45,498 bases of DNA from Porogramme epimiltina (Eukaryota; Basidiomycota; Agaricomycetes; Polyporales; Polyporaceae), in contig FTLJ01000737.1 in the NCBI GenBank assembly GCA_900155495.1, positions 1 to 45,498 on the forward strand. Direction: 5' to 3'. The notes beneath the pieces are model-generated. The model ran no database searches and was not told where the DNA came from. It saw nothing but the letters and a program-made list of their open reading frames with translations. This document shows, in pieces, positions 11,002 to 23,020 of this stretch (position 1 is its first letter; the number at the start of each line of letters is the position of its first letter). Made by a program: the position numbers and the translations under genes.

Positions 11002-12474
11002 ATGCTCGCTCATCTCGCCCAGGCTTCTCGTCGACCAGCTCGGTCATGGCTTGCTCTCGCACCCCGCAGGCTCTACGCGGCCAAGTCTGAGGGCGGGCCC
11101 GAGGACCCTTTCACTCAAGGTCCTTCCTATCCCCAATGGCTCCGGTCCGAGGGCATCAAGTACAAGGATCCACACCGGCCAAAGAACTGGCTCGGTGGCC
11201 AAGTAGTTGAGTTCGTCTCCTTTCGAGGGTTTGCCGCATCCAAAATTTACGCCTTGCGCTCGTAGCCCTTTCCCTTAAACCCTTCATTCAAGCCCCCGAC
11301 GCCCATTTCAGATACTGTTCGAACAAATATCTGGAATGAGTACATGGCGGACCCTAGCAATTCTACCCTTCGTCGTCTTGCACAGAGTTTCGGCTTGAGC
11401 ATTGCTCGCGTTGACGCCATTCTACGATTGAAGGGCCTCGAGCAGGCATGGGTAAAGGTTCGTAGCCCGTGTCGGTCTCTACTTCCCTCGAATCGGCATT
11501 CTTCATGATGAGTTTAAACGATTAGTCTTTAAGATGCCGCACGGCATATGGTTAGACAAATTTACATGCATGGCTTTCTGACTTGTTGCTTCTTCGTCCT
11601 TCATCTCTGCGGTGATAAACTGTGCTAACGTTGACGTTTCAGGTATGACATACCACCTCTGCGTGGATGGGCAACTCTCACTAACCATCTTGGATTGGCC
11701 TGGTTTGATCCACAGGAGGTAAGTACTGGTTTCGATATATTGTCCTCTGATGAGAACTTCATTATCATTCGCGTTATGGAAGACCTCCGCTGTGCCTTAC
11801 ATCACACGGACTCTGGTTACAACCTTTCAACCCCATCTGATCTTTTCTGTCGTCATTTCACTGAGCGATATGCTGATTGCTCCTTCATAGAACAAGACGC
11901 TGCAAACTGGCTTCCTAAGGAATATGGAGCATATTCTTGGTTCATCACAGGGCCAGGGATCTTCCAACGTGCAGCGAGGCGCCCGAGAGCTTGGTGAGGA
12001 CGCCGCAGAGGCTGATAAGCTGTCGGAAGCGACCAAGGATGTCGCCCGCGCTCGCTATCAGCGACTGTTCTGGGAACCTGTCGTGGAGGGCAAAGTAAGT
12101 AGTTTACCTCAAGTCAACTGAGTGTATGGTTCTCAACATCGCCTCAGGATCCGACAATGTCTGCTGCTCTCGCGAAGGCAACGGCAGACGGTGTTGCGTC
12201 AACAAAGGCGAAGGAGGCTGCCGCACTCTCAAAGCTTCGTGGTCTCAAGATGGACACTGAGCCCGATGTCGTCATTGAGCGTGCAGGGCGACCTACTATT
12301 CGTTTCGTCGACGCTGGCGTCAAGTTCATCGACGTCAAGGATAGACTCAAGCGCCAGAAAGTCGCTAACCGCAGAGCACTCCTGCGTACTCGCCGGGAGC
12401 TGGCTGAGCTTCGTCATCAACATGCTTCTTTGTTTTTGTCGTCATATGAAGCCACTCATCCCACTACTGCCTAG
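11002..12474 (+). CDS. Mitochondrial small-subunit ribosomal protein, Bot1/Mrps35 (mS45) family
   Basis: Exons 11002-11202, 11266-11457, 11891-12094 and 12148-12474 encode 307 residues. The family works in mitochondrial translation (yeast Mrps35; fission yeast Bot1). The first ~30 residues are rich in Arg, Ala and Leu without acidic residues, fitting a mitochondrial targeting peptide. Conserved blocks are YPQWLRSEGIKYKDP, the exon-2 segment around SFGLSIARVDAILRLKGLE, the TLQTGFLRNMEHILG block that opens exon 3, ARYQRLFWEPVVEG, and RPTIRFVDAGVKFIDVKDR near the C-terminus. Introns 1 and 3 are 63 and 53 nt, but intron 2 (11458-11890) is 433 nt, far longer than usual here. That intron contains the snoRNA-like element and cassette-like exon listed separately. 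The gene is divergent to the methyltransferase gene with at most 162 bp between starts. Confidence 0.85.
11505..11581 (+). ncRNA. Candidate intronic box C/D snoRNA targeting 18S rRNA
   Basis: Inside the 433-nt intron, a C box ATGATGA (11505-11511) and a D box CTGA (11578-11581) are 66 nt apart, a normal box C/D spacing. One base upstream of the D box lies ACATGCATGGCTT (11564-11576). This is the exact reverse complement of AAGCCATGCATGT, a conserved stretch close to the 5' end of eukaryotic 18S rRNA. By the D+5 rule the target would be the first C after AAG. No clear terminal stem flanks the boxes, and I find no convincing C'/D' pair, so this is a candidate only. Confidence 0.5.
11643..11718 (+). 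other. Candidate cassette (poison) exon in intron 2 of the Bot1/Mrps35-family gene
   Basis: The 76-nt segment is preceded by a branch-point-like GCTAAC and the acceptor GTTTCAG, and followed by a consensus donor GTAAGT. Joined to exon 2 it reads Val then TGA, so inclusion would end translation at once. One other frame is fully open (YDIPPLRGWATLTNHLG...) but does not fit the phase of the flanking exons. It would divide the long intron into 185- and 172-nt parts, the first holding the snoRNA candidate. Confidence 0.4.
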
Positions 12475-12904
12475 CATGTTTCTTTCTCGATGTAACTTAC
12501 TACAATGGATCTAATTGTCGCTACAGTCATGCTGTGTTCCCGGACAGGAGTTTCGTCTGATGAATCAAGTTTGAGGGCACCTCGAACATGTAAGTCTGAG
12601 AAGACTCTTTAGATTTGCGTCAGGGTCGATAAGATGCAGGTTCGACGGTATTCTGCGACTATGGTGGACTGTTGGATCCTATGTTGGAGTATACCTATCG
12701 GGACTCCGTTTTTCCCGTGTTCGGCCCCTATATAACCGCCGTGTACTTGCCGCACTTGACTCGCCCACCGATTCCCATGACCATTGTCAAGGCTTTGGAC
12801 GTCGTGCAGCTGTAACGACACAACGCATTTGAAAGTACAAGCCCAACTGTGAACTTGTGCAGGTCTTCATTCGGTTTCACCTGTAGCTGACGACATACCT
12901 CCAG
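12475..12904. other. Intergenic region (tandem genes)
   Basis: These 430 bp hold the 3' flank of the ribosomal-protein gene and the promoter of the alpha/beta hydrolase gene. Apart from the TATA-like element at 12729-12735 I see nothing defined. Confidence 0.4.
12729..12735 (+). promoter_or_regulatory. TATA-like box
   Basis: TATATAA lies about 170 bp upstream of the alpha/beta hydrolase start codon at 12905, which would place transcription initiation roughly 140 bp before the ATG. Confidence 0.4.
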
Positions 12905-14281
12905 ATGCCCTCAGTGTTCCCCGTAGCGGTGGATACCTCAATGGAGGCTCTCCCCGCTGACTCCCGCATCCGACAGATATACCCCGATGACCTATTCCCC
13001 AACGGTAACGTGCCTCTGGTCACTACCTATCCACCCTCGTGTTAAACCCGCTGACTGTCGTTGCCTACATGCGGAAGGCGCGTATGCCCAACTCCCACAC
13101 GGTCGCGTCCGGTATTGGCTTATAGGACCAGAAGACGGCAAGAAAGTGGGTGCATTTCACCGTGCCGATCGCGCACTCGTACTGATTCTAGCTGTCGTCC
13201 TCGACCTTCCGTCATCTCCAGGTCGTTCTGATCCATGGCGTATCTATGCCTAGCATCACCTGGAAGGAGGTTGCACCATTTCTTGCAGAGCAAGGGTTCC
13301 GGGTGCTCGTTTACGGTAAATACTCGTCAAACCTCGGGCGTGGGACTGAAGGTCCTGATGAAGAGTCTGGTCAGACCTCTACGGTAAGGGGTATTCGGAG
13401 GCCCCGAAGACGGCGAGCAATGCAACGCTGTTCATCATCCAACTCGCGCTCTTGATGCAGTACGTCCGCTGGGACTCAGCGCGTATCGTAGGCTTCTCTA
13501 TGGTTCGTCCAACCCTACATATCTTTAGTGGAAGGTGCTACGTCTGAGTTCACATTCGGGTATCCAGGGAGGAGGCGTTGCCGCAGCCTTCGTATCGACA
13601 TTCCCGCACCTCGTCGAGGAGAAGGCTGTCTTCATCTCGTCCGCAGGCCTCATCAGCGTAAGAAATCCGTCGACCAACCTAATTATGCATCTCCGACTGA
13701 CTCGGCAATATCTGGCGTTATTCCAACGTTCAGCGTGCGCCAAGCACCTCTGGGCCGCAGCCGTCGGTGAGCCCTCACTTGGTGCCGGTGTTGTGCATTA
13801 TGTCTCATCAGATCCACTACGCAGAGCGAGCGGGTCGTCTTTCCGGAATGGCGAGAGGTCAGCTCCTTGTAGTATGCGTGTCCCACATCAATGCTCACCG
13901 ACCTTCTCCAGTTGCGGGAACTGCAGGCAACAGACCTTCCGGGGTACAAGCGGAGCCTCCAGTCGTGCTTCGAGGATGGACCTATCCGCGGTCTTGAGAC
14001 TGCCTTCGACAAGTTGGCGGACCTCACGGTCGGGCTAAAGCAATCGAAGTTACAGGTCTTGATAGCTCATGTGGGTCGTTGCCGTTATGCATGCCCCTGC
14101 AGACTAACCGTGCACGCAGGGCACGGAGGACGAAATTGTCTCGATCGAAGAGGCGGACAAGATCAAGGCGCGCATTCCGCACGCCGAAGTGCTCAAGGTC
14201 GACGGTGCGCTCCACGACATCGTCTTGCGCGACCAGCACTGGCAGATCCTTGCGCAGGCTCTCGCCCAATTCCTCGCTTGA
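12905..14281 (+). CDS. Alpha/beta-hydrolase-fold enzyme
   Basis: Nine exons (12905-13004, 13078-13145, 13222-13315, 13375-13502, 13568-13657, 13734-13766, 13825-13857, 13912-14070, 14120-14281) give 288 residues. The fold is clear. VVLIHGVS forms the oxyanion-hole region, and DLYGKGYSEAP follows strand 4. The nucleophile elbow GFSMGG carries Ser129, Asp239 follows GTE, and His267 lies in GALHD, completing the Ser-Asp-His triad. The cap region is short: exons 6 and 7 contribute 11 residues each and are the least certain part of the model. There is no signal peptide, so it is probably cytosolic. The substrate is unknown; similar proteins include esterases, epoxide hydrolases and lipases. Confidence 0.78.
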
Positions 14282-14409
14282 GCATCGATCGAGACCGGTG
14301 TACCCATTATATATCCTGACGCCTAGGTGCCCTCTGTAAGAGTAGTACAGCGAGAAGGTCTACATGTATGTATATGTGCTCCGTATCACACACCATCGCG
14401 GTTTCTCAG

Positions 14410-15321
14410 CTATTCTCGGCTCGCCCGTGCCTCCCAAGCATCCCGCTGCAAGACTTGGGTCGTGTTTTGCCACCGCAGAGCGCCAACCTTCTCCGTCTTC
14501 CGCTCGAGCGAGAATCCGTGCTTCCGGAGCGACTTGCCCACGTATGCGTGCAGAGGGCTCTCGGACGCGCGTACGGCCTCGAGCGTCGTGCCCGAACCGA
14601 ACGCGTGGCCCAGCGCGAACGTGAGGAGGTCGTCGGCCATATCCGCCGGGCGGTACTGCTCGTCGACGTAGAAGTGGCGTATCGTCGCTACACGCGCGGT
14701 GCCCTTCGCACCGTTGTTCCTAGTGACTTTGCTGCCCGTACTCTTGGACGTTGCGAGGTCCGAGTCCGAGTCGGCGTCGAGTGAGGCGTCGAGGCTAATG
14801 AGACCGATGATGCGCTCGCCGTATTGAAGTATCCAGAAGCCGGACGCGGGCGAGCGCGAGTAGTAAGCAGGAATATCGACAAGGTCGGGACGACGAAGGA
14901 TTTGGTTCGAGCGGTCTTCGAAACCCCACCGGTTTAGCCTGCGAGTAGAAAGGATTGGTACTTGGGGTAAGAGGAGAGAAGAGAGAGCGTACCAGTCAAT
15001 ACCGAACATGAACGCAATAGAGAGCGTCCCGAAGGCGGGCACCGGGGTGAGGTAACCGAGGAAGCCGTGCTCTGGCTTGGGCCACCAATTTGAGAGCTCT
15101 ATCCATACGCAGGAGAGCGCGACCCAGAGCCCGAGGACAAGAGGGTTGGTGTACACTGCAAAATCAAATATAAACATTTGCAAAGAACGAGAGAGCGTAT
15201 GTGACCTACTTTTCTTGTTCGCAAGTGCGATGGGCTCCATGGTGGCCTTTCCGACCAAGAAACGGACATGCTTCTGGTCCTCGAGAGTGACGGGGCGGAT
15301 CCTCGCAGCGGGCTCAACCAT
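14410..15321 (-). CDS. Membrane-associated GNAT-family N-acetyltransferase
   Basis: Exons 15321-15210, 15155-14993 and 14938-14410 encode 267 residues. The N-terminus (IRPVTLEDQKHVRFLVGKATMEP) begins a GNAT fold. Two hydrophobic segments then follow (about residues 42-60, LVLGLWVALSCVWIEL, and 70-90, LGYLTPVPAFGTLSIAFMFG) and probably anchor it in a membrane. The acetyl-CoA-binding half contains ERIIGLISLDA, ATIRHFYVDEQYRP and a C-terminal GKSLRKHGFSLE helix-strand. Both introns are exactly 54 nt and contain no stop codon in frame, so the unspliced message would also be fully translatable. The splice calls rest on GTAGGT/TTTTGCAG and GTACGC/CTCGCAG signals. The acetylated substrate is unknown. 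Confidence 0.78.
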   Translation of the reverse strand: MVEPAARIRPVTLEDQKHVRFLVGKATMEPIALANKKSRSHTLSRSLQMFIFDFAVYTNPLVLGLWVALSCVWIELSNWWPKPEHGFLGYLTPVPAFGTLSIAFMFGIDWYALSSLLLPQVPILSTRRLNRWGFEDRSNQILRRPDLVDIPAYYSRSPASGFWILQYGERIIGLISLDASLDADSDSDLATSKSTGSKVTRNNGAKGTARVATIRHFYVDEQYRPADMADDLLTFALGHAFGSGTTLEAVRASESPLHAYVGKSLRKHGFSLERKTEKVGALRWQNTTQVLQRDAWEARASRE

Positions 15322-15716
15322 CTTCACGAGTAGCGGGTGGGCGGTGGGTGGGGGAGGGCGTGCGTGCGTGGGCGGTCGGGCGGTATAAGTAAGGCGGGAG
15401 AGCCAAGGCGGGCGGCGATGAGGGCGAGCATTTGTCGGGGAGGAACAGTGGACGCGAGCAGCCACAAATCTTATTTCGACGCACGTTCGTCCCCCCTGTG
15501 GCAGAAAACCACGTGACCGACGCGTCGCGTTCGCGGACGTTCTGCGCCTGGACTCAGTCCAATTCCGGACATTCGCACCGGACTGCACGCACTATCGACA
15601 AGCGATCATCGCGAAGTCGAAACATACGCTAAGTTTTGGGTACTTAAGTCGTGGCCTGCATAGGCGCTTTGCACTCATCCTTGCACCCATCTTTGCACAG
15701 GGACAGCTAGCTCAAC
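15322..15716. promoter_or_regulatory. Divergent promoter region of the GNAT and dienelactone hydrolase genes
   Basis: This 395-bp region lies between two divergent start codons. It contains a CACGTG E-box-like hexamer (15510-15515) only five bases from an ACGCGT MluI box (15520-15525). Cytosine-rich stretches lie closer to the hydrolase start. No clear TATA box was found. Confidence 0.45.
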
Positions 15717-17240
15717 ATGCTCATCACCAAGACCTTCCACGACGTCCCCACCAAGCTCGACCCCAACGGGCGGCCCATCAGGATCTTCGTCATTGCGCCG
15801 ACCATCCCAGGCTACCCGAATGCCAAATTCCCTGGTAGGTGCCATGCATAGCAAGTCGTCTTACGATCCTAACCTGTCTACCTGCAGGTGTGGTGTGCTT
15901 CAGGTGTGCAGAATAGCTCTAGACCTCCAACTACTGCCCGGATGAACGTGCACTTCTCGTTCGACCAGCGAGATCTACCAAGTGACTGGCCCCGTAGAAC
16001 GCTTCGCCGGCCAGATTGCGAGCCAAGGGTTCGTCGTCGGTGAGTGCGAGCTCTCCCCGACCGCTCCCCCCCTCGATGGCTGATATCGATCCAGCGTGCC
16101 CATCGTGCTACCACGAGTTCGAAGGCCCGGAGGCGCTCCCATATGACACAGAAGGTGCGTGGGTACCTCCATAGTCACGATGGACATATCAGCTCATTCG
16201 TCACCGGCACTAGGTACCGACAGGGGAAACAAATACAAGGTAGGCGGCACAGTGTCGTGTGCCCCATGCCCTTCTAACACGGGACCACAGATCGAAAAAG
16301 AAGTCGCTGCCTACGACGAGGTGCGTCGCTCCTCTCTCACCCTGATCCACGAGTTAGATGACTTATCGCACCGTAGGATGCAACGCTCGCGATCGATCTG
16401 CTCTGCTCGCTCAAGAACTGTAACGGACGCATCGCTTGTCAGTCCCCCTTGAATGTGGCCTAGCCTATTGACCCTCACCTGTGCCGCATACAGCCACTGG
16501 CATGTGCCTCGGCGGCCACCTCGTACGTCCCTTAACTCTATTCATCTTCACCCCTACTAACCATCCTCACAATTCTCCAGGCATTCCGGGTACGCACACC
16601 GTGCTCTACGAATGACACACGCCTACTAACGCCCAATCCTAACTCCAGGCCGCCTTCGACGCCCGAGTCCGCGCCGCCGTCTGCTTTTTCGCGACCGACG
16701 TCCACTCCGCCACGCTCGGCAAAGGCAAGAACGACAACTCCCTCGTGCGCGTCCGCAACGGCGACATGTCCGGCAAGGGCGAGCTCGTCGTACGTCTCTC
16801 TCATCTCTGTGCTTGACAGTCTGTAGTCGGATGCTCACCCGACCGCCCTCCGTCACAGATGATTTTCGGCAAGCAGGTGCGTTCATCTCGACAGCCCGCG
16901 CGCTGTGACCATGGAGTGCGCTCTGATCTCGCTCACAGGACACACACGTACCCCGCGAGGGTCGCGACCTCATCCGCAAGACACTCGAAGACGCTAATGT
17001 CACTACCTCGGTGGGTTTGCTCATTGATATGTATGCACTAGAGGTACTGAAGCGTTGTGGTAGTTCATCGAGGTGCAGGCGCAACACGCATTCGTCCGCG
17101 ACGAGCAGTCCAAGGGGAGGTGGGACGCGGCTCTTACGCGCTCTATGTTCACCTTCATGATGGAGGTATTCGAGCGCACCGTCGGCAGAGACCTCGGCGA
17201 AAAGGTGGATGACGGTAGCAAGATAGAGCATGTGTGTTAG
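15717..17240 (+). CDS. Dienelactone hydrolase family protein
   Basis: Thirteen exons were resolved: 15717-15834, 15888-15903, 15969-16039, 16095-16154, 16214-16239, 16291-16320, 16377-16437, 16494-16522, 16581-16589, 16649-16789, 16859-16876, 16939-17010 and 17064-17240. They encode 275 residues. The family has an alpha/beta-hydrolase fold with a cysteine nucleophile and opens lactone rings or related esters, often in aromatic catabolism. The triad is visible: Cys132 in GMCLGG, Asp194 opening the DTHVPREG segment and His225 in AQHAF. The N-terminus TKLDPNGRPIRIFVIAPTIP and the block GVVCFSEIYQVTGPVERFA are family-like. Six exons are 30 nt or shorter, yet every junction keeps phase and restores conserved sequence (for example HL-AFR-AAFD across the 9-nt exon). 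It is convergent with eEF1A. Confidence 0.85.
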
Positions 17241-17625
17241 GAATACGTGTCACCCACGAAGGCCATGAAGGGAATACATTTGTTGTACCATGTCCACAAT
17301 TTTCTCGACGCAGCCACTCTCGGGCTCCTGTCCGCGCGAAAAAAAGCAAAAGCACACGCCTCTGAGAGGGCACACGGGATATGAGGGAGAGAGCAAAGCT
17401 ACAATCAATTCGTACTTCTTCGCAAGCTCTACTACACGCGGCGCGCAACATTACAAGACATGAGCCACGGCCGGGCAAGAGCCAGCGGCATGCTTCGTGA
17501 TCGTGAATACAACAATGGTGGAGAAGATGGTAAGAACACAGTTGCGACAGTTAGAGATACCATGCGATGAGGGACGGGAAAAAGCGTGACGAGAACGAGG
17601 GAAAGAGAGACCGCGACGAAGACGT
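17241..17625. other. Convergent intergenic region
   Basis: The 385 bp hold the two 3' ends of the dienelactone hydrolase and eEF1A genes. No further gene or repeat was seen. Confidence 0.4.
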
Positions 17626-19395
<1,770 letters not shown>

Positions 19396-19408
19396 TTTTG
19401 ATGTAGAT

Positions 19409-19585
19409 CTACAGTGACCATGTCAGTAAGCGTCGGGGATCCAGGAGCGTCGACCATCGCTCGCGAGGGTAGGCGGCCGGGTAGATAGCAGATGAGCGCG
19501 CGACGTCAAAATCGACGCCGCGGTCGCTCGCATGCTCGCACGCCAAACCCAGGGAACAATGTGCACGACGAACGGAGACACTTAC
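19409..19585 (-). other. Probable 5' UTR intron of the eEF1A gene
   Basis: A donor GTAAGT at 19585 and an acceptor CACTGTAG ending at 19409, with a branch-like CTTACTGAC just upstream of it, define a 177-nt intron that ends 13 bases before the start codon. Leader introns are common in highly expressed fungal translation genes. Confidence 0.6.
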
Positions 19586-19868
19586 GCAAAAGAAAGTGTG
19601 AAAAGTGAGGGAGTGCGGGGGGGAAGATGAGGGTAAGAAGAAACCTGGAGTGGACGAGATGTTAAGGTTTATGTACCCTCGCACGGCCTCGAAAATTTTA
19701 GATGATCGATAGAGATCTGGCTGATTACGGTACAAACCCTCCACCCATGCCCCGGCCGGGACCGCCGCCCCGCCGGAGTCACGCCCGGTAGTCTGTTTCG
19801 GGTATTGAGCGCTCGTCAATTCCGGGCAAAACTGAGATAAAAACCTCGAGATGCTCCAACGAAAATTG

Positions 19869-19876
19869 CTTTTATA
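19869..19876 (-). promoter_or_regulatory. TATA box of the eEF1A gene
   Basis: TATAAAAG on the minus strand lies about 475 bp upstream of the start codon. With the 177-nt leader intron this leaves a spliced leader of roughly 270 nt, so the position is plausible. Confidence 0.5.
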
Positions 19877-20304
19877 CCCGAGGACGATCGCAGATTCAAA
19901 AATAATACAGGGAAACATCTATTGCACAGGCTTGGTTAACTAGGCAAATACACCGTGACGAGAAGGCATGTAGGAGAACAGATGCGGTCAAAACGAGGGA
20001 CGATGCGATGGTGTCGATAACATTAATGTGCGTACAAAACGGTTGTGGGCGAGTGGCGATGAATGTCACGTCGGGAAGGCCGAGCGATGGATGGATGGGC
20101 GAGAGATAGCACGAAGGGGACAATGAGGTCAAGAGACGCGTCGATGCTCCGCTTGCAGGGCCCGAAGCGATCAGATAACATACCGGCGTACCGCACCTGA
20201 AAACCAAGTCGAATCAGCCTGTCAATTCCGGGGCACTTCTGATCGCGCGAGGTCGTCTCGCATTGCACGCACTCTCCATGCGGTCGTCCGCCTTCGGAAA
20301 ACGA

Positions 20305-22516
20305 TTAGGAGTCTATTCCCCACCCTCCGCTCCCGCTTAGGAACCGACTCTGCAAAATAGTTTGGAACGTCGGGCGTGCACTGACGTCTACCCGCAGGCA
20401 CGCCTTGACCAGCTCCGCGGCGTCTCCTAGTGCGCCACCTCCGTCTGCTTCCTCGCCGTCCTTCTCCTTACCATCCGCACATCGCTCGTCCAAAGCGATA
20501 GAAGCTGTAGCAAAGGGCGACTCCAGACCGTCTTGTGCTTCGGCTGCGGTTGTGAAGGGACACTCGCCCACGAGCATCACATATGCGACCACACCGAACG
20601 CCCAGACGTCTTGCTCCTTCCCGTAGTATCGCTCACCGCGGAGAATCTCAGGGCCAGCATAATCGAGGCTATAAAATCTCACGCTTCAGGGTCATCGGAG
20701 GCAGATGGAGGTCGATATGCACTCACGTGCCGCTAAAGGTATCCCAGCCACCCTTCCTGACCAACCCGGAGCTTCCAAAGTCGATAAGAACGCACTTCCC
20801 GTCGGCACCAAGCACCACGTTCTCGTCCTTGATGTCTCGATGGACTACCGGTGGCGCTTCTAAGCGTCGAAGATTACGTAGGGAAGGATTCTGCTCACCG
20901 ATGCCTTTTGAATGCAGGAACGCGACGGCGTCTGCGATCTGTCCGAGATAGGTTCGGACTAGATCTGGGGGTAGCCCGTGAGGGTAGCTCTCCACGAGCT
21001 CAAACAGATCCGAGGGTGGCTGAGGTTCGTCCGGTCTAGACTCCGGCGTGGTCGACGGCAGAACCAGATAGTAGTAATGGTTGTCCTCAAAGAAGTCGAG
21101 CAAGGGACAAATGTTCGGATGCCCGCTCACCACCTTTCCTTCTATCCACTCGTTCTCGATGTTAGACTTGCTACGTAGGGGATTCCAGGGGCGAGGGGAC
21201 GGCAAAACGTAGTGTGTTGTTGATATGGCAGACATGACGTATATCTCTATTGGAATGGTACCGAACTTGGGATGGCGCTTCCAGCAATCTGCCAGTATGC
21301 GCGACTTGATGATTTGCTTGATGACGAGCGGCGGCTGTGATGAAGCGTCAATAACGTTCCGATATGGGGGAATAAGCACTTCGGCTCTTACCCCCATAGT
21401 CCCGTCATCCAACATTTCTCTAGCACGCTTCACAAGCCCGTACGCACCGCGTCCTATTTCGCGCTCGACGACGAACTCTGAGATGCTTCGTTCGCCAAGT
21501 GAGCGGGGTTGCTCATTAGGTGTGGGAGGTCCAACACTGCTGGCTACGCTAAGGTAACTTGCGGCGCTGTTCGTCCGAATAAGCTTCTGGGGTCCGGCGG
21601 GCATCGAACACGGCGGCTCGACCGGTGCAATCGAGACGCGACCAGCTACGAGCGAGACGCGCTGCTGCGACGATCGGCGCCTCATACGGGGCATTGTAGA
21701 AGAGCGGGGGGAAGAGGGGGTGCTGGAGAGGGGACTTCGGAGAGACAGCGAAGAGGGAGTGGGTACCATCGGGGACATGGGGCGCGGTGATGTGGGCTGC
21801 GATGACAATGGGCGAGGAGAAGAAGGGCGGGAGGAAACCGGAGAGCGAGTGAGCGGGCCGGTGATGTAGCTGCCAGTCCGCGGAGAGAGTGGCGGAAGGG
21901 GGGACGGAGGGGTCACGGCGGTGGAGATGACAGGGACCCCGTTTGTTGCCGCAGAGCGTGGCACTGCAGCGGAGCTGAGCCACGCTGGACGAGTTGGACG
22001 GAGGAGGGTGGGTTTGTCTTGAGAGTGCCCTACGACGGCACCAGTGGCTACCTCGACATTCTTCTCTTGGTCGCTGTCGTCGTCGTCCCTGTTGTGGTTG
22101 TTCCACTGGAAGCCGCGGCCGATAGAGGTGACACCCCAGCTGTTACCCACACTAGCGGCACGGTATAAGGGGCGACCCGAGGGGGTGGGGGGCATCCAGT
22201 CGTCGTCATTGTCGAAGGAGAGGTCGACAGTGGGGGCTGCTAGCATAATGCCTCGCAGAGGAGGGAGAGCACGAAGGCGGTAGGGCCTCTGAGAGCGGGA
22301 TGGAGTAGATGATGGTGGGGCAGAACGTGAACGCGAAGAGCGGAGCGACGGCTTGTGAGAGGGCGGCTCTAAGAAGTTGCACGTGAGCTCTGGGTCGCCG
22401 CCGCGTCCTTGCCGCTGCGGCAGCCTGGGCCGGCTGGCTGCAGTCCACACATACTCGTCCTCGGAACTCGAGTCGTAGGCCTCGTCCATGCAGGTGGGGG
22501 GAGTCGGGGGGCGCAT
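20305..22516 (-). CDS. Serine/threonine protein kinase, PAS-kinase (Psk1/Ppk6) type catalytic domain
   Basis: Exons 22516-21392, 21334-20899, 20844-20727 and 20668-20305 encode 680 residues. The first ~340 residues are low-complexity, rich in Ser, Pro and Arg with many SP sites, so probably disordered and phosphorylated. The kinase domain starts at FVVEREIGRGAYGLVKRA (glycine loop). Lys381 lies in PPLVIKQIIK, the family insert FGTIPIEIYVMSAI follows, then HRDIKDEN (catalytic Asp524), IDFGSSG (Asp542) and GTLDYAGPEIL. PAS kinases couple nutrient state to sugar and glycogen metabolism; no PAS domain is recognisable here, so the function is uncertain. Introns 1 (57 nt) and 2 (54 nt) are stop-free multiples of three. 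Their removal is supported because it restores KGIVHRDIKDEN and MGPPLVIKQ. The gene is divergent to eL32. Confidence 0.85.
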
Positions 22517-23020
22517 CGCCGTGGTAGCGACACCCTGGGGGTCGTGGATCCAACCCAGGTGTGCCCCTCCTCGATCTGGAGACGTCCCCTTCTTAATTCG
22601 CCGCCCCAGGTGATAAGCCGGCCTCCCTCCCCAGCGCCTCCGGCCCTCCGCTGTCACACGGGGCCACTCCCTCAGCGCTAATTCCACGCCGAGGCATCCG
22701 CTCCACCACCGCTGTCACGCCCCCACGTGGCATAGACGCCAGCCCGCTGCCCCCCGATCCGGTGTCGTCCTCCAGGTCCAGCACGCCCCCCTCAACGCCG
22801 TCCTCAAGCCCCACGAATCGTAAGTCCGTCCTGCTGAGAGTGCGATCCGACAGTCTAGCGTCCCAAGACTCCGTTCGTCCAAATTTCCGCCGTGGATGTG
22901 GCCGACAACATGATGGATGCAACACCGGCCTTTTGGATGACTTGGGACGCTGGGCTGCCGAATCTTCTGTCCCTTCCGACCTCCCCCACATACTAATCTT
23001 CCGCCTGCTTTCAGTTCGCC
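22517..23020. promoter_or_regulatory. Divergent promoter region of the kinase and eL32 genes
   Basis: The 504 bp between divergent start codons are C-rich on the eL32 side. Most of the eL32-proximal part is the probable leader intron listed next. Confidence 0.45.
22820..23014 (+). other. Probable 5' UTR intron of the eL32 gene
   Basis: GTAAGT at 22820, a near-perfect branch site TACTAAT (22991-22997) and the acceptor TTTCAG ending at 23014 define a 195-nt intron that ends six bases before the start codon. I looked for a snoRNA inside it and found no matched C and D boxes. Confidence 0.55.

Larger units (their letters stand above)
19396..20304 (-). other. Region between the kinase gene and eEF1A: promoter, leader and 3' flank
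   Basis: These 909 bp hold the eEF1A leader and promoter and the 3' flank of the kinase gene. Beyond the intron and TATA box above I see no gene. One ACGCGT hexamer occurs near 20136 without a partner. Confidence 0.45.

Noticed and set aside
10840..11013. 58-residue N-terminal extension of the FAM86-type methyltransferase
   Set aside because: It is not family-like and would overlap the start of the divergent ribosomal-protein gene; the downstream Met at 10839 precedes the conserved region.
11747..11840. Second C/D-box-like element (CTGATGA 11747-11753, CTGA 11837-11840) in the same intron
   Set aside because: The sequence upstream of the D box has no complementarity to an rRNA stretch I can recall, and three alternative CTGA motifs lie close by.
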